Shown in pieces: positions 42,652-52,222 of a stretch of DNA of 64,000 nt. Each line of letters opens with the position of its first letter. Position 1 is the first letter of the stretch. The translations under genes were made by a program, and so were the position numbers. The notes beneath the pieces were generated by a model that worked only from the letters and a program-made list of their open reading frames with translations, did no database searches and had not been told where the DNA came from. This DNA comes from Pseudomonas sp. BN411 (GTDB lineage: Bacteria; Pseudomonadota; Gammaproteobacteria; Pseudomonadales; Pseudomonadaceae), in contig NZ_SSOM01000083.1 of NCBI RefSeq assembly GCF_029871235.1, positions 1-64,000 on the forward strand. Direction: 5' to 3'.

Positions 42652-44411
42652 TCTGCCTCCGCTCCTGCGTCCGGTACCTGGCACACATGAACGATCGCAT
42701 CGAGGATGTAAGGTGGGACCTCACAGGCGGCTCCCTCTCCGATTACATAGGCCAGGGATTGACCAAAGCGGCCCTTCTGCACGTTCTTCTGGGTAGATGG
42801 ACGTTCAAACATTCCACAGAACAGTGCTTTTGCCTTAGCTGCATCGTCAGGGGCCAAATTAACGACCACCTCAAGGTCTTGAGCAATCTGAGGATGGATT
42901 TCAGCCAAGGCAACCAACATGGCTGCGCGATTGTTCGGATGCAGAGCCAAGTCGTACTCCAGCGTTTTAACGCCATGGAAAACTTGGACGTATCTGTCCT
43001 CAAGCTCAAGCATATTGGCCGTGTTGTCAGAAACCTGAACATCAGCCCCCAAGGCAGGATACAAGGGCTGGGCCGGTTGACCGGGAACCACGACCCCTGA
43101 TGGGTCAGCGTCAGTGATCAACGCGACAGGAATCTTTAGTGCGTTCTCGCCAAACAGTGGAAGGAAGGAATCGAAATTGAGTCCCTCGACGCTGATGAGG
43201 CTCACTCCATGCCCATGTAAGTCGAAGCCAGCCGCGGTGGCCAAAGCATCGACGAGCATCATCTCTGCTGCCCCTTCAACAAAAATGACCCGCCGTGCAA
43301 AGAACAGCTCCGCACGAGTGACATCGAGATATCGCTCCAGCTTTTCCCGCTTGCCCCTCTCAAACCTTACTTCGCGCGGAAAGAACGTCTCGACTCGTCC
43401 CGCCGACTCCACCAAGCAAACGAGGCAATCGAGATTTGCATTGCTGGCGAAGTTGGGTGAATGGCTCGTCACGAAGAGTTGAACAGGCTGTTCTCCATCC
43501 ACCTCCTGCAAGCTCGCCAGATATCTCAACAGCACTGCCTGCAGTTGAGGATGTAGGTGCGCTTCCGGCTCCTCCACGATTAGGCCGCGGTATGCCGCGT
43601 CAGAGTTACGAGCCAGCTCACTGAGTACCACAGCCATGAAAATCAAGTTGTTGAAGCCCAGGCCGTTCTGCTCAAGCTCGAAGTCATCTACAGAGAGTGT
43701 CAATCGTGTGGAAAGGCGTTGAAAGTCGGAGGCACTCAGTCCCACAGTGAGGGCTTGACGTAGCTGCTCTCCAAGCATCGCGTTATGACGATCAGTAATT
43801 GCAGTCTGCGTACTCCGGATAGGAGCATGCTCCCGAAGCTCGTTATCCAAACGCTGCAACGCGTCATTGATGCCCTCGCGACCTGCTCCATCGGTGAGCA
43901 AATGAAGCAAGCGCGAAAGCTGACTGTTTCGGCCGGGGCGAAGCCCTTGTGTTGCATCACGTAGGGGCTGCAAATAGACCCCACGTAGGTTCTCGATCAT
44001 GTCCGCCGTCAGCGACACCTCCTGATGATCGCCACACCAGCGGCGCACCCTAAAGCGCCCCCCTTGGTCCGCATCTGAATAACGGACATGAAAGTGCGCC
44101 TCCACTTGACCGACGGCGCCGAGTTTGAGTGCGGCCAAAAAGTCGGCTTCGTCGTCGGGTCCTAGCCCTCGAAAGACATAGTGGAACTCGATGTCTCCAG
44201 TTGGCTCTTCCCGCGGAGGACGATGGCGGTCTTCGATTCCGAAGCGCGGATAGGACTCTTCATACCCGACCAGCAATGCCCGTAGTGCGTCGACTACAGC
44301 GCTCTTGCCTACGTTGTTAGCCCCAACCAGGACGTTCAGGCCGGACTGAAAGCGCAGCTGGACATCCCTTAGCTTCCTGAAATTACAGATATTCAGTTCG
44401 GCCAGATACAT
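42648..44411 (-). CDS. gajA: Gabija system OLD-family nuclease GajA (ATPase plus TOPRIM)
   Basis: The 587-residue protein has an ABC-type ATPase domain with Walker A LVGANNVGKSAVVDAL and Walker B GLIVEEPEAHLHPQLQ, then a TOPRIM nuclease domain with VIFVEGAAEMMLVDAL and the LITDADPS acidic pair. Length and order match class 2 OLD proteins (GajA about 580 residues), which are always paired with a UvrD-like helicase as here. GajA cleaves phage DNA and is inhibited by nucleotides in the resting state. It is the first gene of the minus-strand pair and is coupled to gajB. Confidence 0.9.
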   Translation of the reverse strand: MYLAELNICNFRKLRDVQLRFQSGLNVLVGANNVGKSAVVDALRALLVGYEESYPRFGIEDRHRPPREEPTGDIEFHYVFRGLGPDDEADFLAALKLGAVGQVEAHFHVRYSDADQGGRFRVRRWCGDHQEVSLTADMIENLRGVYLQPLRDATQGLRPGRNSQLSRLLHLLTDGAGREGINDALQRLDNELREHAPIRSTQTAITDRHNAMLGEQLRQALTVGLSASDFQRLSTRLTLSVDDFELEQNGLGFNNLIFMAVVLSELARNSDAAYRGLIVEEPEAHLHPQLQAVLLRYLASLQEVDGEQPVQLFVTSHSPNFASNANLDCLVCLVESAGRVETFFPREVRFERGKREKLERYLDVTRAELFFARRVIFVEGAAEMMLVDALATAAGFDLHGHGVSLISVEGLNFDSFLPLFGENALKIPVALITDADPSGVVVPGQPAQPLYPALGADVQVSDNTANMLELEDRYVQVFHGVKTLEYDLALHPNNRAAMLVALAEIHPQIAQDLEVVVNLAPDDAAKAKALFCGMFERPSTQKNVQKGRFGQSLAYVIGEGAACEVPPYILDAIVHVCQVPDAGAEAE

Positions 44412-44666
44412 GCTGGGTTGCCTCCATCCTTGAGTTTCTGATCAGAGTCGAAGCTCGTTCCAGCGAGCCCCCCTCAGCAGCATTGTAATGGTGGCTGGTC
44501 CTGAAGATCGATAGTCCATATCTCCAACCTCTGACGCGCATTGCTCAACGTGAACAATTTATCCTCTGGCCAGCCATGCTGGTCAGCGACAAAAGATGAT
44601 AGGCTGTCAAGAGTGTCAATTATTTGAATAACTCAAGATTAAGTTTTTTATTTACAAGGAATTAGT

Positions 44667-45353
44667 ATGACCGTACGTTTAGATGAAGCTGAAAAACAAA
44701 TTCTTGGCACGCTTCTAGCAGATTTTTCAGATCGAAACCTGAATGCTGATCACCTGAACTCCGGATATGAAGGCCCTAAAGTATCTGATCTCGCCAAGGC
44801 TATTTGTGCAGGGGACGATATCACACAAGTTGATTTCGATATTGCCCTTTCAGATCTTGAAAAAAAGAATCTAATTAATACCGGGCCTTATGAGGCATAC
44901 AAGAATGAGCCTGGTGATAGGCTCATTATTATTGGCGGCTATAGCAAGCGAGAATACGCAGGCCTCACAGAACTAGGATACAAGACTGCTAGGCAGTCAA
45001 CTAATCGCCCAAGCAAGGTTCAGCGAATCATAAACAATGTACACATTTCTGGCGGCCAATTTTCCAATTTACAACTCGCCACAGGCGGTAGCGTAGTGCA
45101 AAGGATGGACTCCGTTTCCGGTACGGATAGTGACATTCTAGTGAGATTGGTTGCGATACTGGAGAAACAGGGGGAAGTGGTTTCAATAGAGCAGCGCGAA
45201 ATTTTAGTTTCCGCCATAGCGGAGGCGAGCGAAGGTAACGGAAAAGAAGCTAAGAGATTACTTGAAAAAGTCTGCGGGCCAGCATGGACGGCTGTTCAGC
45301 CTGTAATTTGGCCAATTTTCGGTGACCTTCTCAAGAAAAGCCTGGGTCTGTAG
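44667..45353 (+). CDS. Unknown protein with N-terminal winged-helix-like region, in the defence island
   Basis: The 228-residue protein is not recognised. Residues about 1-110 look like a helical winged-helix fold with DLAKAICAGDDITQ and YAGLTELGYKTARQ. Residues about 118-140 are a short glycine-rich beta segment (NNVHISGGQFSNLQLATGGS), and the C-terminus is helical and ends in a hydrophobic stretch (VQPVIWPIFGDLL). Base composition is more AT-rich than the flanks, a sign of transfer. It lies between GajA and an Abi_C protein. A defence accessory or effector is possible but is only inferred from location. Confidence 0.7.
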   Translation: MTVRLDEAEKQILGTLLADFSDRNLNADHLNSGYEGPKVSDLAKAICAGDDITQVDFDIALSDLEKKNLINTGPYEAYKNEPGDRLIIIGGYSKREYAGLTELGYKTARQSTNRPSKVQRIINNVHISGGQFSNLQLATGGSVVQRMDSVSGTDSDILVRLVAILEKQGEVVSIEQREILVSAIAEASEGNGKEAKRLLEKVCGPAWTAVQPVIWPIFGDLLKKSLGL

Positions 45354-45568
45354 CTTCGATTGTGGCTTACAGAGTAGTGAACACTGACCCTATAGATTTA
45401 GCTGTCACTGTCTGCATTGGAGAAACGTAGCGATCCTCTCGCTAGCCATTAAGCATGCGAGTTCACGGCCACAGTCGTACTTCAATCAGTCGGCTGCCGA
45501 CAGAGATTGCGAAGCAGCCACACAGATTGATCGAGCTAAAAACCACAAGAGATACAGGGGCGACGACC

Positions 45569-46273
45569 ATGAATTTGCTGCTACACGAAGTTTTGCGAAA
45601 GGTGAAGTCCGGAGCGACATCATTCTCCCCCCAAAAAGATGCAAGTGGCGACCCAGATAAATTCCAAGCCATTGCGAAAGCGGTTATTTATGCTCACAAA
45701 CAAGGGTATATATCGAGAATTATTCCGCAAATAGACTCCATGTCCGGTCATATGTCTTACAGCCTTATTCTAGTTGATGGCGGACTTACATTTGAAGGCG
45801 AATGCCATTTAAATGAGCTTTCCGGCCAACCAACACCCGCTGACGACGTTTTGACCGACCTCTTAATTCGGATTCCAAGCTACAATATACGAGATAAGTG
45901 GGAAAAAGCTCTGCATCGCCGCGTGACAGACCCAAGCGGAGCGATTACGGCGGCAAGAAGCCTTCTTGAAACAACACTTAAATGGATTATTGAGGAGCGC
46001 GGAGGAAAACCCACTGAAAATAACAGAGAGCTATTTAGCAGAGCGATTGACGCCCTTGGGATTGTTGTTAAAGGACAGCCCGTTGAGAAAACTATCGAAG
46101 GGCTTAATTCGATCATCTGGGGCATAGGCGAAATGAGGAATAGACTTGGTGACGCTCATGGCGCAGCCTCAAGCAGCACACCCCCAACAGTTAGCGAGGC
46201 GGGTTTCTGTGTGAATCTTGCCGGAGCAGCTGCCCTGTACCTGCTTGAGGAGTTTGAGGCTAGTCAAGTCTAA
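45569..46273 (+). CDS. Abortive-infection family protein (Abi_C domain)
   Basis: The 234-residue protein has an uncharacterised N-terminal half and a C-terminal Abi_C domain (about residues 125-230). The domain shows ITAARSLLETTLKWIIEERGG, EKTIEGLNSIIWGIGEMRN and RLGDAHG, then NLAGAAALYLLEEFE. Proteins with this domain are reported in abortive-infection systems, where phage infection triggers host growth arrest. AGGGG precedes the ATG at 45569; a longer in-frame start adds 38 unsupported residues. The gene is AT-rich compared with neighbours. Confidence 0.8.
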   Translation: MNLLLHEVLRKVKSGATSFSPQKDASGDPDKFQAIAKAVIYAHKQGYISRIIPQIDSMSGHMSYSLILVDGGLTFEGECHLNELSGQPTPADDVLTDLLIRIPSYNIRDKWEKALHRRVTDPSGAITAARSLLETTLKWIIEERGGKPTENNRELFSRAIDALGIVVKGQPVEKTIEGLNSIIWGIGEMRNRLGDAHGAASSSTPPTVSEAGFCVNLAGAAALYLLEEFEASQV

Positions 46274-46484
46274 ATGCTTCTAGCTTCGTAGGTGCTCTAT
46301 GGCTGCTTTTGGCCGTTCGCAACCCTTCGCAGCGCCTCCTTTCACCACTTGCTATATCCATTGGCTACCGGCGCTAGGCAAATCGAGCTTGAGGCCGGAC
46401 GATGATTATTCGTGGCGAACTGGAATGACCGAGGGAGTAACACTAACATCTTACCAAGTCAAAAATGGGCGAGCAGCAATGTGT

Positions 46485-47021
46485 TTACAGGTAAGATTTA
46501 TCACAGGAAATTCTTTTACCATTCCACTCAAAATTCACTTTCTGTATTAATGGCAAATCATGCCCATATAGCAGCCACAAATCCTCATACGTCTTTGATG
46601 AGCCTTGATGCACCAGATTAGGACTCAGTTCCGCCATTGGAGCCAAAACATATGCGCTCTCAACCATCCCCGGACGAGGCAAATGCACATGACCGAATAA
46701 TCCACACAAGTCATCAAATAGCAAAATATCAATATCAAGGCGCCGAGAGCACTTAAGAAGATCATTATTAGCACGACCAAAGTCACTTTCTATAGCACGG
46801 ACACTCGAAACGACTTGAGCGAGAGATAACTCCGTCAAGACTTTGACCACCATATTCAAAAAAGGAGGACCGTCGAATCCTACAGCCTCGCTAAAATAGA
46901 CTGATGAACTCTCGAGAATATTAAAAACCCCCTCAAGACGGTCCAATCCTGCAGAGAGAGACTCCCATGGCAGGACGTTAGATCCAAGACCTAAATAAAC
47001 GGTATGCAATTCATCCGTCAT
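46485..47021 (-). CDS. folK: 2-amino-4-hydroxy-6-hydroxymethyldihydropteridine pyrophosphokinase FolK
   Basis: The 178-residue protein transfers pyrophosphate from ATP to hydroxymethyl-dihydropterin in folate synthesis. It shows VYLGLGSN at the start, the FLNMVVKVLTELS segment and the signature SRRLDIDILLFDD, followed by LPRPGM. The ATG at 47021 lies 9 bases after the folD stop. A folK in a demethylation operon is unusual and may raise the THF pool that accepts the methyl groups. Most bacteria keep folK near folP or panB, so this is probably an extra copy. Confidence 0.9.
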   Translation of the reverse strand: MTDELHTVYLGLGSNVLPWESLSAGLDRLEGVFNILESSSVYFSEAVGFDGPPFLNMVVKVLTELSLAQVVSSVRAIESDFGRANNDLLKCSRRLDIDILLFDDLCGLFGHVHLPRPGMVESAYVLAPMAELSPNLVHQGSSKTYEDLWLLYGHDLPLIQKVNFEWNGKRISCDKSYL

Positions 47022-47029
47022 TATATAGA

Positions 47030-47899
47030 TCAATCACCAAGAGGCTTGGCAAGTCTCTTTGCTGCGGTAAGCGTGTTATACATAAGGCAAGCAATTGTCA
47101 TCGGGCCAACCCCACCAGGAACCGGTGTAAGCGCACCCGCAACTTCTGCCACGCCGTCATAGTCAACATCACCGCACAACAAGCTTTTACCACCCTCTTC
47201 GATGCGATTTATACCGACATCAATGACCGTAGCTCCCGGTTTCACCCAGTCAGCCTTGATCAACTTCGGGCGACCAACGGCAGCAACTAAAATATCCGCC
47301 TGACGGCAAACCTCTGCCAAGTCTTTGGACTTTGAATGAGCGATGGTAACTGTGCAATTTTTTTTCAGCAGCAGGCTAGCCATCGGTTTTCCGACGATAT
47401 TAGAACGCCCTACAATTACTGCACGTAAACCATCCAGCGACCCAAGGGTGTCCTCAAGTAGCATCAAAGACCCGAGAGGAGTGCATGGTATCATCCCCTC
47501 CTTGCCGACAGAGAGTGCACCTACGTTCTCAATATGGAAGCCATCGACATCCTTGGCTGGATCGATCGCTGCAATCACCGCTTCTTCATCAATTTGACGA
47601 GGAAGTGGCAACTGAACCAGAACACCATGAACGTCTCTGTCCTTATTGAGGCTATCAATCAACTCCAGTAGCTCAGCCTGTCCAGTAGTAACAGGCAATC
47701 GGTATTCTAGGGAGCGGATGCCAACCTCTTCACAGCGCCTCACTTTATTACGCACATAAACATGACTCGCAGGATCATCTCCTACCAATACAACTGCAAT
47801 GCTTGGATAGAGCCCAGTCGATACTTTTAGCGCCGCAATCTCAACCTGGAGTGAAGCGCATAATTTATCGGCAAACAGCTTGCCATCAATGACTTTCAT
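47030..47899 (-). CDS. folD: Methylenetetrahydrofolate dehydrogenase/cyclohydrolase FolD (copy 2)
   Basis: The 289-residue bifunctional enzyme shows [54 protein letters not shown] and [14 protein letters not shown], all typical FolD segments with the NADP-binding loop. It turns methylene-THF into 10-formyl-THF, the substrate of the PurU encoded just upstream. It is 14 bases after purU in the same operon. The window edge carries the start of a second folD. Confidence 0.95.
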   Translation of the reverse strand: MKVIDGKLFADKLCASLQVEIAALKVSTGLYPSIAVVLVGDDPASHVYVRNKVRRCEEVGIRSLEYRLPVTTGQAELLELIDSLNKDRDVHGVLVQLPLPRQIDEEAVIAAIDPAKDVDGFHIENVGALSVGKEGMIPCTPLGSLMLLEDTLGSLDGLRAVIVGRSNIVGKPMASLLLKKNCTVTIAHSKSKDLAEVCRQADILVAAVGRPKLIKADWVKPGATVIDVGINRIEEGGKSLLCGDVDYDGVAEVAGALTPVPGGVGPMTIACLMYNTLTAAKRLAKPLGD

Positions 47900-47913
47900 T
47901 TGCGCCTCAAAAC

Positions 47914-48789
47914 TTAACTGCCAAGGAAAATAACAGTTTTATTGTCGTCCAAGAAGACACGGCGCTCGATATGCCACTTGACCGCCGAAGCCAATGCATA
48001 ACACTCGTTCTCTCGACCCACACGTGCCAGTTGCTCAGGCTTATAGTTATGATCAACTCGAGCCACGACTTGCTCGATAATTGGACCCTCGTCCAGATCG
48101 GAAGTCACATAATGAGCAGTTGCGCCAATTAGCTTAACTCCGCGCTCGAAAGCCTGATGGTATGGGCGGGCACCTTTGAATCCAGGCAGGAACGAGTGGT
48201 GAATATTAATGCACTTACCTGACAATTCGCGACTTAGATTGTCGGAAAGAATTTGCATGTAACGCGCAAGAATTACCAACTCAGCATCAGTTTCGCTAAC
48301 GATGTCGAGCAAGCGAGCTTCTTGAGCAGGTTTATTATCCTTATCAACAGGCAGATGAACAAATCGAATACCTTCGCGCTCAACCATACCTCGCAGATCT
48401 TGATGATTGGAGATGACGGCAACAATCTCCAAGTTAAGCTCACCTTTTTTGTAGCGATAGAGCAGATCATTCAGGCAGTGATCAAACTTCGAAACCATGA
48501 TTACCGTTTTAACAGGCTCAACGGCATCATAGAACCGCCATGTCATGCCATATTTTTCAGAAACCTCAACAAATTCTTCGCGCATCTGGCCAATGGAAAT
48601 ATCTTGGCTTTCCATCCTGAACACGGCGCGCATGAAGAACTTTTCAGTTGTTTCATCATCAAACTGTTCAACCGCACAAATATAGCAACCTCTGTCTGCA
48701 AGGAATGTAGAAATTGCCGCCAAAATTCCTGTCCCGGCCTTGCAACTAACATTCAATATAAAAGTTGATTCTTGAGATTTATAAGTCAT
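47914..48789 (-). CDS. purU: Formyltetrahydrofolate deformylase PurU (copy 2)
   Basis: The 291-residue protein has an ACT domain (about residues 8-85) and a hydrolase domain with [22 protein letters not shown] and [13 protein letters not shown]. It is clearly related to copy 1 at 1418 but far from identical, so the two modules were not created by a recent duplication. It releases formate and regenerates THF. It lies between the epoxide hydrolase-like gene and folD. Confidence 0.94.
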   Translation of the reverse strand: MTYKSQESTFILNVSCKAGTGILAAISTFLADRGCYICAVEQFDDETTEKFFMRAVFRMESQDISIGQMREEFVEVSEKYGMTWRFYDAVEPVKTVIMVSKFDHCLNDLLYRYKKGELNLEIVAVISNHQDLRGMVEREGIRFVHLPVDKDNKPAQEARLLDIVSETDAELVILARYMQILSDNLSRELSGKCINIHHSFLPGFKGARPYHQAFERGVKLIGATAHYVTSDLDEGPIIEQVVARVDHNYKPEQLARVGRENECYALASAVKWHIERRVFLDDNKTVIFLGS

Positions 48790-48857
48790 GCAATCACCTA
48801 AATTTTATGTTTTATCAGAACCACAGCCATCCTACCCACACATAGCTGCGATTACAT

Positions 48858-50012
48858 TCAAGAGCCAAAAGAAAAAGCTGAACTCCGCAAACCGGAGAAG
48901 AATTCACGCAAATCCTCAGCCACCAAGACCGGCTCCTCCCACTCCAGGAAATGTCCACCAGATTCGCATACGGAATAACTGACAACGTTATAAAACCGGT
49001 CAGCCCACTCTCGCGGTGCATTCGGAAACATATCTTTGGAGCCATGATAGAAAGCGACTGGGACAGCTCTACAATCCTGACTGGAATAGTCTTCCCTACA
49101 GAATTCGTAATAGATTCGTATAGATGAAGCTATCGTCTGCGTGACCCAGTAGAGAGTGATATTGGTCAGGAGCTCATCTTTGGTAAATCGCCTAGACAAA
49201 TCCCCATCCACTCCGGCCCAACGTTGAAATTTCTCTAGAATCCATGCCAGCAAACCCACTGGCGAGTCATTAAGCCCATAAGCAAGAGTTTGAGGCTTTG
49301 TCATATGCTGGAGGCAGTAGGACATCTCTTCTTGCCATACCAAGTTATTTTTCTTGATATATTCCGCCTCTGCTTCCGACGCATTAGCTGGCACTTCACA
49401 CGGTCCAGGCATGATAATTTCTGCCAGATGCGCGCCTATTACTCTCTCTGCATAATCACTGCACAACCAGTCTGTAATCAGCTTCCCTATGTCCCCCCCG
49501 CGAACCCCATATCGTTGATAACCAAGAACGCTAGTCATCAACAGATTCAAAGCACGAGCTGCGCGCCTGGTTCCATATCCACTTACTGCCGGCTTTCCTG
49601 AGAAGCCATACCCTGGCAACGATGGAATCACAATATCGAAAGAGAGGCTTTCGCTATTTGTATTAATGATTTGCTGTGCCAGTTGGAGGAGCTGTACAAA
49701 ACTACTCGGCCAACCATGCAGCAGCAGCAAAGGAACAGCATTAGGAAATTGGCTTTTGTGGTGTATGAAGTGCACCTCAACACCATCGATCTCTGACGTA
49801 TAGTGATTCCAGCTATTCAGAATAGCTTCTTGCTTACGCCAATCAAAATCGTCACGCCAGTAGCTTATATACTCTCTAACAACATCAATATCGGCACCAT
49901 ATAACCATTGCGACTCCTCAATCGCATCTATCCATCTAGTGCCAATTAGCCGTTGCTTCAAGTCATTTAGTACTACTTGAGGCACGCAAATTTCATAGGG
50001 CGTCGGATTCAT
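48858..50012 (-). CDS. Epoxide hydrolase-family alpha/beta hydrolase (EHN domain)
   Basis: The 384-residue protein begins with an epoxide hydrolase N-terminal domain (VPQVVLNDLKQRLIGTRW) and continues with an alpha/beta hydrolase core. HGWPSSFVQ forms the oxyanion segment, GGDIGKLI carries the candidate Asp nucleophile (usually GGDWG), and GGHFLEWEEP supplies the His. The ATG at 50012 has GGGGAG upstream; longer starts would add 45 unsupported residues. It sits between the demethylase and purU in the operon, where it may act on an epoxide or ester form of the substrate. Confidence 0.85.
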   Translation of the reverse strand: MNPTPYEICVPQVVLNDLKQRLIGTRWIDAIEESQWLYGADIDVVREYISYWRDDFDWRKQEAILNSWNHYTSEIDGVEVHFIHHKSQFPNAVPLLLLHGWPSSFVQLLQLAQQIINTNSESLSFDIVIPSLPGYGFSGKPAVSGYGTRRAARALNLLMTSVLGYQRYGVRGGDIGKLITDWLCSDYAERVIGAHLAEIIMPGPCEVPANASEAEAEYIKKNNLVWQEEMSYCLQHMTKPQTLAYGLNDSPVGLLAWILEKFQRWAGVDGDLSRRFTKDELLTNITLYWVTQTIASSIRIYYEFCREDYSSQDCRAVPVAFYHGSKDMFPNAPREWADRFYNVVSYSVCESGGHFLEWEEPVLVAEDLREFFSGLRSSAFSFGS

Positions 50013-50173
50013 GAAGAACTCCCCCCACAGCTTCCAATATGCAAGCAGACATAATTGGAATGAAATACAACCCGCAGCTGGAAAAACGGTGGCATAAATG
50101 CCACCGTCTTGGATTTCATATAAAGATCTTCTGACCCTAGAATTCAACTCGACCTAGAACCAGAGTATCTCTA

Positions 50174-51556
50174 TCAATCCATCGTACCAACGGGGATCAG
50201 GCTGGTATCTACCTTCTGGTTCCGGCATTCATTGAAGTAGGGATACCGAGCTACTTTAGCGCGCACTTTCTTCTGCCGAGTACCGGGCTCCCCCCAGAGA
50301 ACCCAGACCTCGGTGCCTTCGCTCAGGTACTCTTCATCAATGGAGCAGAGCGAAATCATTTCCCGATAGAACCAGGACACCATCCGACCGCTACTGACAC
50401 CTACTTGCTCGCCCTTATCATTCAAAACCCAATCGGCTGGATAGATACCGCCAAATGCCAGATCTTCGGGACTAGAAATATCTTTATAAGGGACTGGATC
50501 GGCCAATTGCGAGCGGTGGATATCAAGGATATCCTCTTTATTCCACTCAAGAGTTACCATCTGGCGCGATGACTTTGCCTTTAGCTCTTCAATAGCCTTC
50601 TTTCCAACAAACTCATGATCCATATTAATGGTCTTACCCCAACCCAACTCAATCGGGTTTCGGTAACGAGCTGCGAAATCTTGACCGACGCTGCCAGACA
50701 AAGAATCTTTAACAATTTCGGGATCGCAGAGGAACCCAATTTCGCGCTCACGGAGCCATGCAGCAAATTCTTTGTGCTCAAACCAAGGAAGGGGGAAATC
50801 GAGATAGGCTTGTGGGAATCCATTCTCCCAATGGGTCATATTGTAAGCGGGGGTACCCAATCGCTTCAAACCGTACTTTACGCCAGCCTTGAGAATCTGT
50901 TCATAAACAGGAATGGCATCCTCTACATTCCCATGAACCTCATAAGCCAGGGAGCCAGCCATACCGACGCGCAGGATCATTACATCTCGACCTGCAATCT
51001 TACTCATTCGATGGTGAATGAATTTGATGTCGTGCAAGTTCTCACCACTAGCTGCATCTAGTACCTGCAAGCAGGTCGGACCACCCAACTGGAACATGAA
51101 CACTTTGCCGGTAACATCCTCACCCTGGACGTCAAGGTCGCTATTTTCTACGCAATATTGCAACCAAGGATTCATCCAGTAAGTGATGTAATCCTCTTCG
51201 CGGCGAACCAGCAAACCATCGACCATGATCCGCCCTTGCTCGTCCAGCATAATGCCGTGCTTAGCGAATCCAACTGGGAACTTTTCAAAAGAATTCCCGC
51301 AGTATTTCTTGAGAAACTCAATAGAGTCCGGCCCCCAGAAGCGGTAAGTCGGGGAGGGATTGAGATTTGCGTGAATGTAACTAGAGTCATGCCAAGAAAG
51401 AGATTCATCTCTCCATCCGGTGTATTCAAGCGGCTGCAAGCCAGCAAGAATAGGATTGGAAGCATAGGATACGAAATGCACCATATGACTAGTGACAGAC
51501 CGTTCATCGACAGGAATTACAGGGCTGGGACCGAATGTCTTTGTATGCTTAGTCAT
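50174..51556 (-). CDS. THF-dependent aromatic O-demethylase, LigM/DesA-like (copy 2)
   Basis: The 460-residue protein belongs to the same GcvT-fold family as the gene at 109 and is near the length of Sphingobium LigM. It shows YTGWRDESLSWHDSSYI, IKFIHHRMSKIAGRDVMILRVGMAGSLAYEVHG and IELGWGKTINMDHEFVG. It should move a methyl ether group to THF. It is first in an operon with epoxide hydrolase, purU, folD and folK, which would oxidise the methyl carbon to formate. The methyl-THF reductase step (MetF) is not encoded here. An ATAC-N7-GTAT dyad lies 163 bases upstream. The ATG at 51556 is preferred to an upstream in-frame start. Confidence 0.8.
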   Translation of the reverse strand: MTKHTKTFGPSPVIPVDERSVTSHMVHFVSYASNPILAGLQPLEYTGWRDESLSWHDSSYIHANLNPSPTYRFWGPDSIEFLKKYCGNSFEKFPVGFAKHGIMLDEQGRIMVDGLLVRREEDYITYWMNPWLQYCVENSDLDVQGEDVTGKVFMFQLGGPTCLQVLDAASGENLHDIKFIHHRMSKIAGRDVMILRVGMAGSLAYEVHGNVEDAIPVYEQILKAGVKYGLKRLGTPAYNMTHWENGFPQAYLDFPLPWFEHKEFAAWLREREIGFLCDPEIVKDSLSGSVGQDFAARYRNPIELGWGKTINMDHEFVGKKAIEELKAKSSRQMVTLEWNKEDILDIHRSQLADPVPYKDISSPEDLAFGGIYPADWVLNDKGEQVGVSSGRMVSWFYREMISLCSIDEEYLSEGTEVWVLWGEPGTRQKKVRAKVARYPYFNECRNQKVDTSLIPVGTMD

Positions 51557-51697
51557 AAAATTTCTCTTATTTTTTGCCAATAACTAAAGAAAGCCGCAGA
51601 ACCTACGGGCCGTACGTCTATGTGGTATGGTCTATAACTCAGCACCAATCTATGGGCCGCTTAGAAGTACGATATCCAGCGATGCTCGATATCTCCA

Positions 51698-51734
51698 ATA
51701 CCTTATTTCCCGCCGCCTCATACCAAAAAGGTAT
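51698..51734 (-). promoter_or_regulatory. LysR-type operator upstream of the copy-2 demethylase operon
   Basis: The dyad ATACC-AAAAA-GGTAT at 51720-51734 is a perfect ATAC-N7-GTAT. An ATACC half-site at 51698 lies exactly 22 bases nearer the gene, matching the spacing beside the dmpC and xylE dyads. The site links this operon to the meta-cleavage genes. Confidence 0.65.
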
Positions 51735-52222
51735 CGGAATCTCTGCATGTTCATACGAAGATAAGAGCAGTGGCCTATTAACTCTGAGGGCCATCCAGTG
51801 ATAGATGTGCGGAAAGTTTCCGAGTTAGATCCGAGACTTGGCTAAGAACTCTGCTCACTTAGCCTCGCTGTCGAATCTTCGGATAGCACAAAGCATTTGC
51901 AGGCCAATACGGGAAAGGAAGTGCCTTTGACCGGAGCCCCTCAGGCGTTGGATGAATCAGCCGGCTGTCGCCTCATTAAGGAGATCGAGCAGACTATCGC
52001 CGGATGAGCGCGAGCTTGCGCGGAACGTCCATAGGCCTGGTCGGCTGAAGAACGCTCCGCTGGTTGATGCTCGATCATCTGCCTCGCTCTAGCTAGGCTG
52101 CGCGAAGCTACGCAAGAGACACTGATCGAGACCGGTCGCCGAAAGGTCACTGCGCTACCCCTCGGTCACGGCTAATGGTTCAGTGGCATTCGGGCGATAT
52201 AAAACGATGCCCGCCGATCAGA
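51735..52222. other. Gap before the chemoreceptor gene, possibly decayed coding sequence
   Basis: No intact gene was found. The plus strand around 51940-52180 reads as a protein-like frame with at least three stops (segment LIKEIEQTIAG near its start), which could be a decayed gene, but no family is recognised. The stretch lies at the junction between the AT-rich demethylase operon and the GC-rich chemoreceptor gene. Confidence 0.35.
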
